Shown here: in pieces, positions 9,442 through 17,642 of the stretch
Layout: each line of letters starts with the position of its first letter
Position numbering within the stretch: the first letter of the stretch is position 1
Assembly: GCF_013415105.1 (NCBI RefSeq)
Contig: NZ_JACCDF010000004.1
Location: 1-64,000, forward strand
Length of the DNA: 64,000 bases
Reading direction: 5' to 3'
Source of the DNA: Vreelandella salicampi
GTDB taxonomy: Bacteria; Pseudomonadota; Gammaproteobacteria; Pseudomonadales; Halomonadaceae
The notes under the pieces: model-generated
What the model was told of the DNA's origin: nothing
What the model saw: only the letters and a program-made list of their open reading frames with translations
Database searches by the model: none
Made by a program: the position numbers and the translations under genes

Positions 9442-10169
9442 ACACGCACCGGCAGCGTCCGCGAAAGCTTCACCACCGAGGGCGTTTGCCCCTCTCGCTC
9501 GAATGTCACGCCGTAAGCAAGTACCTCAACGCCGTGGCGCAGCGCTTCTTCCAGCGCCGTGGCGTAAGTGGGATCAATATGGGCCGCGGGCGCGACATCC
9601 TCGATGCCTTCGTGGGCGACACAAAATAGCAACACCGCCCGCTCACCGCTCTGTGCTACCCGGGCAAGGGTTTGCAGATGCTTGGTGCCGCGCGCACTCA
9701 CCGCGTCAGGAAAATAGCCATGGCCATCAGCCTCTTTCAGCGTGACCTGTTTCACCTCGATATAGGCGTTTCCCCGCGCCGAGTCTGAGAGCAGAAAATC
9801 GAGCCGTGCCTCATCGACTTTCACTTCGCGTCGCAGCGTCGCGTAGCCTGCAAGCGCGGTTACCACTCCAGCGCTAAGCGCTGCCTCAACGATGCGATTA
9901 GTGCGCCCGGTATGCACCGAGGCTAGCGCTTGCGTGCCATCGGGCTGCGGCAAGTCGATCAGCTCCCACGTCCACGAAAGCTTGCGCTTGGGGTTATCGC
10001 TGGGTGACAGCCACACCCGGCAGCCCGGCACATTGACCGCTTTCATCGAGCCGGTGTTGGGGCAATGGGCCACGACCTCACGCCCATCGTCGAGTCGCAC
10101 ATCAGCCAGAAAGCGCTTGTAGCGCTTAACCAACGTGCCCGGCACCAGCGCGGGGTAACACAGCGTCAC
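9438..10169 (-). CDS. sfsA: Sugar fermentation stimulation protein SfsA
   Basis: SfsA family, named for an E. coli gene that stimulates maltose fermentation when overexpressed; its true activity is uncertain (DNA binding and a nuclease-like fold have been proposed). Recognisable segments are GTLVKRYKRFLADV, VAHCPNTGSMKAVNVPG, YIEVKQVTL and FPDAVSARGTKHLQTL. The 243-residue length is full. The start overlaps the stop of the upstream aminotransferase by 4 bases, so the two are co-translated. It ends convergently with the DUF4426 gene. Confidence 0.92.
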   Translation of the reverse strand: MTLCYPALVPGTLVKRYKRFLADVRLDDGREVVAHCPNTGSMKAVNVPGCRVWLSPSDNPKRKLSWTWELIDLPQPDGTQALASVHTGRTNRIVEAALSAGVVTALAGYATLRREVKVDEARLDFLLSDSARGNAYIEVKQVTLKEADGHGYFPDAVSARGTKHLQTLARVAQSGERAVLLFCVAHEGIEDVAPAAHIDPTYATALEEALRHGVEVLAYGVTFEREGQTPSVVKLSRTLPVRV

Positions 10170-11326
10170 AACCGATTCAAAAAGCGGGCAAAACGCGCAA
10201 CCGCTTCCTCAAGTCTTGCGACGTCATTAGTAAACGCAATGCGCACATGGTGCTCACCACCGCGTACGGCAAAATCGATGCCCGGCGTAATGGCGACGTT
10301 TTCTTCTTCTAGCAGCCGCCCGCAGAACGCCTGGCTATCGTGGCTGTAGCGGGAAATATCCAGCCACAAATAAAATGCGCCTTGCGGCGGCACGTCGGGC
10401 GCCAAACCCAAACGCGCAAGCCCGTCGAGCAGCACATCGCGGCGGGTTTTCAGCGTTTGCCGGCGCACTTCCAAAATATCGCGACACTCCGGCGTAAACG
10501 CGGCAAGCGCGGCGTGCTGCGAGGGCGTCGGCGCGGCAAGAAAGACGTTCTGCGCCAGCCGCGTTAGCGGCTCGATAGCCGCCTCTGGCGCGACCAGCCA
10601 GCCTAAGCGCCAGCCGGTCATGCCGAAATACTTGGAAAAACTATTCACCACAAAGGCATCATCGGTGAGCGAGAGCGCGGAGAGCGGCGCTTCGTCATAG
10701 TTGAGACCCTGATAAATTTCATCGACCAGTAGCGTGCCGTCGCGATCGGCTACTGCCGCCTGAACGCCTGCGAGCGACGCGGCGTCAAGCGTATGCCCAG
10801 TAGGGTTGGAGGGCGAGGCAAGCATCGCCAAGCAGGTATCGGGCTGCCAGTGCTCGGCCACGAGTTCCCCATTTAGCTGCCAGCCGCTATCACGCCCGAC
10901 CGAGACCGCGTCCACCTCGGCCCCGGCGAGCGCCATAAAGTGGCGATTACACGGGTAATTAGGGTCGGCCATCAGCACGCGATCACCCGCTTCTACTAGT
11001 AGCTGGCTGGCCAGTAGCAGCGCGCCGGAGGCGCCGGGGGTAACGATAATGCGCGCCGGGTCGACGCTTGCGCCAAAATGCTCGCGGTAGTGGCGCGCAA
11101 TCGCTTCACGCAGCGCCGGTAGCCCCGCCGCCGGGGTATAGCGCGTCAGGCCTTGTGAAAGTGCGGCTTGTCCGGCCGCAATCACCGGCTCTGGTGTGGG
11201 AAAGTCAGGCTCGCCCACTTCCAGATGGATCACATCATGCCCGGCTGCTTCCCGTGCTTGGGCCATCTCTAGCAGGTGCATCACCCGAAACGGGGCCACC
11301 CGCGCGACTCGTGAATTCCACGCCAT
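10166..11326 (-). CDS. PLP-dependent class I/II aminotransferase
   Basis: Fold-type I aminotransferase of the aspartate aminotransferase superfamily, 386 residues, cytoplasmic. The PLP-anchoring lysine is in VNSFSKYFGMTGWRLGW; other landmarks are YTPAAGLPALREAIA, ASPSNPTGHTLD and the C-terminal substrate-binding VRIAF. The substrate cannot be assigned from sequence; aspartate, alanine or aromatic specificities are all possible. AAGGAT precedes the ATG. It is divergent from dksA across about 200 bases that must hold promoters for both. Confidence 0.88.
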   Translation of the reverse strand: MAWNSRVARVAPFRVMHLLEMAQAREAAGHDVIHLEVGEPDFPTPEPVIAAGQAALSQGLTRYTPAAGLPALREAIARHYREHFGASVDPARIIVTPGASGALLLASQLLVEAGDRVLMADPNYPCNRHFMALAGAEVDAVSVGRDSGWQLNGELVAEHWQPDTCLAMLASPSNPTGHTLDAASLAGVQAAVADRDGTLLVDEIYQGLNYDEAPLSALSLTDDAFVVNSFSKYFGMTGWRLGWLVAPEAAIEPLTRLAQNVFLAAPTPSQHAALAAFTPECRDILEVRRQTLKTRRDVLLDGLARLGLAPDVPPQGAFYLWLDISRYSHDSQAFCGRLLEEENVAITPGIDFAVRGGEHHVRIAFTNDVARLEEAVARFARFLNRL

Positions 11327-11522
11327 ATTCGATCCTTATTTCATCGCCGTGCCGCGCTCATTTTTGCTAATGTGCCGACCATTGAGGGATATCTATCGTA
11401 TAAGAAGCGTCATTATGCTTGCAACGGCGCCATTTTTCAGCTAAACAAGCATCCCTTTGGCGGAAGATCATTACCTCGACGGTGATGGTCGATCAGCAGT
11501 CATTTACGTAAGGGGCAGTCTT

Positions 11523-11960
11523 ATGCCAGTAGCGGAAAAGAAACCGGAAGCGTCCAAGCCAATCACCCCGTACGAACCGGCACCGGGTGAAGAGTATATG
11601 AACGAGCAGCAGCTGGAACACTTCCGTCAGCTCCTGCTGGAGTGGAAGCAAGATCTCATGGAAGAGGTGGATCGCACCGTTCGCCACCTGCAAGAAGACG
11701 CCAACAACTACGCCGACCCGGCCGACCGCGCCACCCAGGAAGAGGGATTCAGCCTGGAGCTACGCACCCGTGACCGCGAACGCAAGTTGCTGAAAAAGAT
11801 CAACGAAACGCTAGAGAAAATCGACGAAGACGATTATGGCTTCTGCGAAGCCTGCGGCGTCGAGATCGGCATTCGCCGCTTGGAAGCGCGCCCGACGGCA
11901 ACACTGTGCGTCGACTGTAAAACCCTGGCCGAGCTCAAAGAGAAACAGCTAGGCGGTTAA
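11523..11960 (+). CDS. dksA: RNA polymerase-binding factor DksA
   Basis: Binds the RNA polymerase secondary channel and, with ppGpp, mediates the stringent response, repressing rRNA promoters such as the one proposed at 110-138. The 145-residue protein has the N-terminal globular part, a coiled coil with the acidic tip DPADRA, and the C4 zinc finger (CEACG and CVDC). The start at 11523 (MPVAEKK) follows AGGGG; an upstream in-frame start at 11457 adds a poorly conserved stretch. A terminator follows at 11981. In pseudomonads dksA also precedes gluQ and cbrAB. Confidence 0.96.
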   Translation: MPVAEKKPEASKPITPYEPAPGEEYMNEQQLEHFRQLLLEWKQDLMEEVDRTVRHLQEDANNYADPADRATQEEGFSLELRTRDRERKLLKKINETLEKIDEDDYGFCEACGVEIGIRRLEARPTATLCVDCKTLAELKEKQLGG

Positions 11961-11980
11961 ATCTCCCATACAGCCGTTTA

Positions 11981-12011
11981 ACGGGCACCCCGCCAAAGGT
12001 GCCCGTTTTTA
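11981..12011 (+). terminator. dksA rho-independent terminator
   Basis: A 9-bp stem ACGGGCACC/GGTGCCCGT (11981-11989 with 11998-12006) is followed by a run of T. It sits 20 bases after the dksA stop and separates dksA from gluQ. Confidence 0.9.
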
Positions 12012-12039
12012 TTTATCGGCAGGCTGATACGATAGCGCT

Positions 12040-12930
12040 ATGCATTTACGCTCAACTTATCGTGGCCGCTTTGCCCCAACGCCCTCCGGGCCGCTGCACC
12101 TAGGCTCATTGGTGGCGGCACTGGGCAGCTTTCTCGATGCCCGTGCTTCACAGGGCACTTGGTTAGTGCGAATCGAAGATATCGACCCACCACGCTGCCC
12201 GGCGGGAGCGGCGGATACGATTTTGCACCAGCTAGAGGCGTTCGGCTTGCTCTGGGACGGCAACGTTACCTGGCAGCACACCCGTGACGATGCCTACGAA
12301 AAGGCACTGGAGCAGCTAAAAGCGGCGGGCCTGGCCTATCCGTGCAGCTGCTCACGCAAGCAGTGGCGCGATTACCCTACCTACCCTGGCTGGTGCCGCA
12401 ACGGTGTTTGCGAACCCGAAAAACCGGTGGCTTGGCGGCTGCGCAGCGATCTCGGCGAGCGCCCTATCCATTGGGAAGATCGTCTGTTTGGGCCGCAAAC
12501 CTTCGATCCGGTGGAACTAGGCGATGTGGTGCTAAAACGCAAAGACGGGCTCTGGGCGTATCAGCTTGCCATGGTGGTGGATGACGCCGCGCAAGGTATC
12601 ACCGACGTGGTGCGCGGCATTGACCTTCTCGATAACACGCCCTGGCAGCGCCAACTCCAACGTGCGCTGGGCTGTCCTGAGCCTCGCTACCTGCACCTGC
12701 CGCTGATCGTTACACCGGAAGGCCAAAAACTCTCCAAGCAGAATTTTGCGCCACCGCTTGCTGACGATGCCGTCACTATCCGGCGCCAGTTGTTCTGGGC
12801 ATTACAGGCGCTCGATCAAGCGCCCCCCCTTGAGCTCGCCCAGGCGACCCCGGCAGAGCAGCTTGCCTGGGGTATCGAGCACTGGTCAGTATCCCGTATG
12901 GCCGCTACCGCCCAGCGCGCTGCACCCTAG
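12040..12930 (+). CDS. gluQ: Glutamyl-Q tRNA(Asp) synthetase
   Basis: Truncated glutamyl-tRNA synthetase paralogue that attaches glutamate to the queuosine in the tRNA-Asp anticodon. It has the HIGH-type motif PTPSGPLHLGSLVAAL and the KMSKS equivalent KLSKQN, a zinc site (CSCSRKQW..CRNGVC) and no anticodon-binding domain, which explains the 296-residue length. The dksA-gluQ neighbourhood is characteristic. The gene is followed after 18 bases by a small membrane-protein ORF and cbrA. Confidence 0.94.
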   Translation: MHLRSTYRGRFAPTPSGPLHLGSLVAALGSFLDARASQGTWLVRIEDIDPPRCPAGAADTILHQLEAFGLLWDGNVTWQHTRDDAYEKALEQLKAAGLAYPCSCSRKQWRDYPTYPGWCRNGVCEPEKPVAWRLRSDLGERPIHWEDRLFGPQTFDPVELGDVVLKRKDGLWAYQLAMVVDDAAQGITDVVRGIDLLDNTPWQRQLQRALGCPEPRYLHLPLIVTPEGQKLSKQNFAPPLADDAVTIRRQLFWALQALDQAPPLELAQATPAEQLAWGIEHWSVSRMAATAQRAAP

Positions 12931-12948
12931 CGCATTGAAGGAGTCGCG

Positions 12949-13125
12949 ATGTACGTTTATCGAATCATGCTGTTTTTGGTGTTTGGCGGCTACCTGCTCT
13001 CACCGCTTTTGATGAACGGCTGGGGCAACCCGGATATCGCCTGGTACCGGCCGTTTCTGATCTGGGGCGGCTTAATCGCCCTCACCGTGTGGCTGGAGCA
13101 GAAGAGGAAGCTCGATGAGCGTTGA
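12949..13125 (+). CDS. Small membrane protein upstream of cbrA (CbrX-like)
   Basis: A 58-codon ORF with GAAGGAG about 7 bases before its ATG. The product begins MYVYRIMLFLVFGGYLLSP, a hydrophobic helix; a second hydrophobic stretch FLIWGGLIALTVWLE is followed by the basic tail QKRKLDER. Its last 11 bases overlap the first codons of cbrA (start 13115), so cbrA translation is probably coupled to it. Pseudomonads carry a similar small ORF at this position, called cbrX in P. putida work as I recall. Its own function is not known; it may act mainly as a translational gate for cbrA or as a membrane partner. Confidence 0.75.
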   Translation: MYVYRIMLFLVFGGYLLSPLLMNGWGNPDIAWYRPFLIWGGLIALTVWLEQKRKLDER

Positions 13126-16066
13126 TGCCATCTCACTGCTACTGCTCGGGGTCGGGTATCTGGCGCTGCTGTTCGGCTGTGGCGTTGCCGTCGAGCGCGG
13201 CTGGGTGTCGGTCCGCATTACCCGCCACCCGGCCGTCTATACGCTCGCGCTTGGCGTTTATGCCAGCGCCTGGGCCATTTACGGCAGCATCGAATTCGCT
13301 GCCAGCTCAGGGTTTGGCTACCTGGCCTATTACTTGGGCGCCGCCGGGGCCTTTCTGCTCGCGCCGGTGCTGTTGGTGCCGATTCAGCGTATCACCCGCA
13401 CCTACCAGCTCGCATCGCTGGCTGATCTGTTTGCCTTTCGTTTTCGCTCGCGCTGGGCAGGGTTGCTCGTCACGCTGGTGAGCTTGCTGGCGGTACTGCC
13501 GCTTCTCGGCATTCAAGTGAAAACGCTCGGCGAAGCGGTCGATGTGATGACACAAAGCACCAGAGGCTCCGACGTATCGCTGCTGCTCTGCGTGATCATT
13601 GCAGCGTTCGCGGTGTTTTTTGGCGCGCGCCATAGCCATCTCCATGCGCGCCACGACACGCTGCTCGCCGCCATTGCGTTTGAGTCGATCATTAAGCTTG
13701 TCGCTATGCTCACCCTAGGGGCCGTCGCCCTTTGGGGCGTATTTGATGGCCCTCAGCACCTTCAGCAGTGGCTGGGAAGCGAAGGCCAAGCGCTACAAAC
13801 CCAAACGTCCAAACTTGAACCAGCCCACTGGCGCACGCTGCTGCTGCTCTTTTTTGCTGCGGCGTTTCTCATGCCACACCTGTTTCACATCACTTTTGCT
13901 GAGAGCCTCTCACGTTATACCTTGCTGCAAGCCAGCTGGACGCTGCCGCTGTTTTTATTGCTCATGGCGCTACCGGTGCCGCTGATTTGGTGGGCGGCCC
14001 AGGCTCAAGCCGACGCGCCCATTACGCTCCCGGCTTATGCCGCTTACATGATTCACACCCACCCCTGGGTTGGCGCGCTGGCGTTTCTTGGCGGGCTCGC
14101 CGCGGCGAGCGGCACGATGATTATGATTTCATTGGCGCTTTCGGGCATGGTGCTCAACCATATTGTGCTGGTGGCAAGCCCGCCGGAAGCGCGCACGGAT
14201 CTCTACGGCTGGCTACGTTGGCTGCGCCGTGGTCTTATCGTGTCAGTGATTATCAGCGGCTGGCTGTTTTACACCGGCGTTGGGCGCCACCAAGACTTAA
14301 CCACCCTAGGGCTTGCCGCCTTTGTCGGCATGGCGCAGTGCTTACCCGGCATGCTGGCGCTGCTCTACTGGCCCGGCGCCAACCGTAACGGCATGGTGGC
14401 GGGCTTACTCGCGGGTGCTCTCATTTGGCTCTGGGGGCTATGGTTGCCGCTTTTTGTCGCCACTCCGGTGCCGACACTGCCTTTCACCCCCCTATTACCC
14501 CCCGACTCGCCGCTGTGGTATCAGGTGACCCTGCTGTCATTGGTGGCTAATATTGTCTTACTCATTAGCGTGTCGCTGTTTAGCCGCACCTCCGAAGGGG
14601 AAAAATCCGCTGCCGAAGCCTGCTCGGTGGATGCCGTCATTCGCTCCAAGCGCCTACCGCTGGAAGCCGCCACCGTGGATGATTTCACCACGCACCTGGC
14701 GCAAGCGCTGGGCGACGAAGCGGCTCATCGAGAGGTTAATCGCGCCCTCATGGCGCTGCATATCACCCACCAAGAGCGCCGCCCCTACGCCCTGCGCCGC
14801 CTGCGCGACCGCATTCAGGCAAACCTTTCCGGCCTAATGGGGCCGTCGGTAGCGCGGGATATCGTTGACCGCTACCTGCCCTACCGCCACGACGACGCCC
14901 CGGTGACCGATGACATCCAATTTGTCGAGAGCCGCTTGGAAGCCTATCGCTCGCGGCTGACCGGGCTTGCCCGCGAACTCGATGGCCTGCGCCGCCACCA
15001 TCGTCAAACCCTCACCCACCTGCCGGTAGGGCTTTGCGTATTTGGCGATGATAGCGAGCTACTGATGTGGAACCAAGCACTCACGAAGCTCTCCGGCATC
15101 AGCGGCGAGAGCGTGATCGGCTCGCGCCGTGACAGCCTGCCTGAGCCGTGGCCCACCCTCTTAGGGAGGGCGCTTGAGAGCAACAACGCCCCACTTTATA
15201 AACAGCCGGCGCACCTGCATGGCCGCGATTACTTTTTGACCCTACACAAAGCTGACCTCAGCGGCGACGATAGCCGTGGCGGTAGCGTCGTACTGATCGA
15301 AGATCACAGCGAAATGAAACGCCTCGAAGACGAGCTGGTTCACGCCGCCCGCTTAGCTTCTATCGGCCAGCTAGCCGCGGGGGTCGCGCATGAGATCGGC
15401 AATCCGATTACCGGCATCTCATCACTGGCGCAAAACCTGCGCTACGATACCGATGACCCGATATTGTTGGAAACCGCCGATCATATTCAGACCTTGACTC
15501 AGCGCGTCACCAAGATCGTCAACTCACTAGTAGGCTTTGCCCACGGAGGCCGCCAAACCGTGCCGCTGCCCCGCGACCCGGTCAACCTTACGACCATTAG
15601 CGAAGACGCGCTGCACTTGATCCACTTGGCACGCTCAGGCGAGGATGTCACGCTAACTAACGCATGTTCGAAAGCCATTGTAGTGCGCGGCGACGCCCAG
15701 CGACTCACCCAAGTGATGGTGAACCTGCTCGGCAACGCTCGCGACGCCTGCGCGCCTAGTGGTCATGTAACGATTAGCGCCGGCATCGATGGGCACCACG
15801 CTTGGTGGCAAGTGAACGATGACGGCCACGGCATCGACCCGACCGTGCGCGACCGGCTGTTTGAACCGTTCACCACCACCAAGCCCGCCGGGGAAGGCAC
15901 GGGACTTGGGCTTTCGCTGGCGTACCAAATCATTACCGAACACCAGGGCAAGATTGACGTGGCGTCACCGCCGCCTGGCCACTCTCGCGGCACAGCCATC
16001 ACGCTATGGCTTCCGCTTTACCAACAGGATGACATAACGCCCCATGGCCAAGATTCTGATTGTTGA
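13115..16066 (+). CDS. cbrA: Transporter-fused sensor histidine kinase CbrA
   Basis: Membrane sensor kinase of the CbrAB carbon/nitrogen control system, 983 residues. Residues 1 to about 500 form a sodium/solute symporter-like (SLC5) domain of many helices. After a linker comes a PAS domain (about 632-735, THLPVGLCVFG), then HisKA with the phospho-acceptor His759 in GVAHEIGNP, and an HATPase with N box NLLGNARDAC, and GTGLGLSLAY near residue 930. In Pseudomonas the symporter part resembles a histidine transporter and CbrA supports growth on histidine, arginine and other amino acids. It overlaps the small ORF before it and cbrB after it (23 bases), so the three are tightly coupled. Confidence 0.94.
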   Translation: MSVDAISLLLLGVGYLALLFGCGVAVERGWVSVRITRHPAVYTLALGVYASAWAIYGSIEFAASSGFGYLAYYLGAAGAFLLAPVLLVPIQRITRTYQLASLADLFAFRFRSRWAGLLVTLVSLLAVLPLLGIQVKTLGEAVDVMTQSTRGSDVSLLLCVIIAAFAVFFGARHSHLHARHDTLLAAIAFESIIKLVAMLTLGAVALWGVFDGPQHLQQWLGSEGQALQTQTSKLEPAHWRTLLLLFFAAAFLMPHLFHITFAESLSRYTLLQASWTLPLFLLLMALPVPLIWWAAQAQADAPITLPAYAAYMIHTHPWVGALAFLGGLAAASGTMIMISLALSGMVLNHIVLVASPPEARTDLYGWLRWLRRGLIVSVIISGWLFYTGVGRHQDLTTLGLAAFVGMAQCLPGMLALLYWPGANRNGMVAGLLAGALIWLWGLWLPLFVATPVPTLPFTPLLPPDSPLWYQVTLLSLVANIVLLISVSLFSRTSEGEKSAAEACSVDAVIRSKRLPLEAATVDDFTTHLAQALGDEAAHREVNRALMALHITHQERRPYALRRLRDRIQANLSGLMGPSVARDIVDRYLPYRHDDAPVTDDIQFVESRLEAYRSRLTGLARELDGLRRHHRQTLTHLPVGLCVFGDDSELLMWNQALTKLSGISGESVIGSRRDSLPEPWPTLLGRALESNNAPLYKQPAHLHGRDYFLTLHKADLSGDDSRGGSVVLIEDHSEMKRLEDELVHAARLASIGQLAAGVAHEIGNPITGISSLAQNLRYDTDDPILLETADHIQTLTQRVTKIVNSLVGFAHGGRQTVPLPRDPVNLTTISEDALHLIHLARSGEDVTLTNACSKAIVVRGDAQRLTQVMVNLLGNARDACAPSGHVTISAGIDGHHAWWQVNDDGHGIDPTVRDRLFEPFTTTKPAGEGTGLGLSLAYQIITEHQGKIDVASPPPGHSRGTAITLWLPLYQQDDITPHGQDSDC

Positions 16067-17417
16067 AGATGAAGCGATCATTCGCAGCGCGTTAAAGCGA
16101 CTGCTGGAACGCCATGACTACCAGGTCAGCGAAGCCGGCAGCGTTGAAGCTTGCGCGCCGCTGGAGCTCCACGACTTTGATCTAATCATCAGCGACCTGC
16201 GCTTGCCCGGTGAACCCGGCAACGCGCTGATTGAGCGCGCCTCACCGGTGCCGGTGCTGATTATGACCAGCTATGCCAGCATGCGCTCGGCGGTGGAGAC
16301 GCTCAAACAGGGCGCGGTGGATTACGTGGCCAAACCGTTTGACCACGCAGAGCTTTTGGAAACCGTCTCACGGATTTTGCATCGGCAATCGATGCAGAAA
16401 AGCGAGCCGCCGGATATAACCGATGAGCGGGGCAGCCGTCAGAGCATGATCGGCGACTGCGCCGCCATGCAGCAGGTGTATACCCGCATTCGCAAGACCG
16501 CACCGGCCGATGTCTCGGTGCTGATTCAAGGCGAATCCGGCACCGGCAAAGAGCTGGTGGCACGCGCCATTCACCAGCAGAGCCAACGTATCAACGCCCC
16601 GCTAATTTGCGTGAACTGCGCAGCGATCCCGGAAACGCTGATCGAATCGGAGCTTTTTGGTCACGAAAAAGGCGCTTTCACCGGCGCGAGCGCCGCGCGC
16701 ACAGGGTTGGTTGAAGCCGCTGACGGCGGCACGCTGTTTTTGGATGAAATTGGCGAACTGCCACTTGATGCCCAAGCGCGCCTTTTACGCGTTTTGCAGG
16801 AGGGCGAAATCCGCAAGATCGGCTCGGTCGAGACGCGCCACGTCAATGTGCGTTTGATCGCCGCCACCCACCGCGACCTTCGCGCGCTATCCAAAAGCGG
16901 TGAGTTTCGCCTGGATCTCTATTATCGCTTAAACGTCATGCAGATTGATCTGCCGCCGCTACGTGAGCGCGGCGACGACGTCCTCGAAATCGCCGATATC
17001 CTGCTGGACAAAGCCTGCAAGCGCCACCACCGCGAAGGACTCAGGCTATCGCGCGCAGCGCGTCAGGACCTTCGCGACTACCCTTGGCCCGGCAACGTGC
17101 GCGAGCTGGAAAACGCCCTTGAACGCGGCGTTATTCTGGCTGAAGGGCATTTGATTCACCCAGATGATCTAGGCCTAGCACCGGCGGCCACACGCCCTCA
17201 GCCCACCCCACAAACGCAGGCGACCGAGAGCGGCGGCGACCCAGCGGAAGGCGATCTCTCGTTAGAAGATTATTTTCAGCATTTTGTGCTGGAACATCAG
17301 GACCAGATGAGCGAAACCGAGCTGGCACAAAAGCTCGGCATTAGCCGCAAAAACCTTTGGGAACGGCGCCAACGCTTGGGGATTCCGCGCAAAAAAACCG
17401 CCCGCCACTCACCTTAG
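16044..17417 (+). CDS. cbrB: Sigma-54-dependent response regulator CbrB
   Basis: NtrC-type activator phosphorylated by CbrA. Residues 1-115 are a receiver domain with acceptor Asp51 (LIISDLRLPG). Residues about 135-365 are the AAA+ domain with Walker A GESGTGKE (163-170), an intact GAFTGA loop (210-215) that contacts sigma-54, and Walker B TLFLDEIGEL. The C terminus (LAQKLGISRKNLWERRQRLGI) is the Fis-type DNA-binding helix-turn-helix. In pseudomonads its key target is crcZ, the small RNA encoded immediately downstream; here a sigma-54 promoter and CA-motif RNA lie in the same place. Confidence 0.95.
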   Translation: MAKILIVEDEAIIRSALKRLLERHDYQVSEAGSVEACAPLELHDFDLIISDLRLPGEPGNALIERASPVPVLIMTSYASMRSAVETLKQGAVDYVAKPFDHAELLETVSRILHRQSMQKSEPPDITDERGSRQSMIGDCAAMQQVYTRIRKTAPADVSVLIQGESGTGKELVARAIHQQSQRINAPLICVNCAAIPETLIESELFGHEKGAFTGASAARTGLVEAADGGTLFLDEIGELPLDAQARLLRVLQEGEIRKIGSVETRHVNVRLIAATHRDLRALSKSGEFRLDLYYRLNVMQIDLPPLRERGDDVLEIADILLDKACKRHHREGLRLSRAARQDLRDYPWPGNVRELENALERGVILAEGHLIHPDDLGLAPAATRPQPTPQTQATESGGDPAEGDLSLEDYFQHFVLEHQDQMSETELAQKLGISRKNLWERRQRLGIPRKKTARHSP

Positions 17418-17479
17418 TTTCATCAACTCCGACCAACGTCTACTTCACGAAAGCCACCGTTTATTATCTCCCCTAAGCG

Positions 17480-17543
17480 TTACGCCACCACTGTTACCTG
17501 TGCACACAACCCTCGCCCAAATCAGGCCAAAAACGGGTAACAC
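17480..17543. promoter_or_regulatory. Candidate CbrB upstream activating sites
   Basis: Three GTTAC/GTAAC elements lie about 100-165 bases before the predicted start of the downstream RNA: GTTAC at 17480-17484, TGTTACC at 17493-17499 and the inverted GGTAACA at 17537-17543. The last two are exact inverted copies. As I recall, CbrB recognises GTTAC-type half sites before crcZ and crcY in Pseudomonas. The assignment is inference from position and symmetry. Confidence 0.55.
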
Positions 17544-17583
17544 TTGCTTAGCGACGACTTACCCTTACCGCACATATAAATCT

Positions 17584-17596
17584 TAAATAATTGAAA
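17584..17596. promoter_or_regulatory. Possible IHF site
   Basis: TAAATAATTGAAA matches the reverse-complement IHF consensus YAANNNNTTGATW with one mismatch. It lies in an A/T-rich stretch between the putative CbrB sites and the sigma-54 promoter, where bending is often needed to bring the activator to polymerase. Such matches are common by chance in A/T-rich DNA. Confidence 0.35.
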
Positions 17597-17616
17597 TTAA
17601 AGATTTTTTAAAATAA

Positions 17617-17632
17617 TGGCACGCCAAGTGCA
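17617..17632 (+). promoter_or_regulatory. Sigma-54 (RpoN) promoter of the CrcZ-like RNA
   Basis: TGGCACGCCAAGTGCA matches the consensus TGGCACG-N4-TTGCW at all specified positions but one (G for the first T of TTGC). The invariant GG (-24) and GC (-12) have the correct spacing. Transcription should start about 12 bases after the GC, near 17643. The gene just upstream encodes the sigma-54 activator CbrB, which supports function. Confidence 0.88.
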
Positions 17633-17642
17633 ATATATATGA

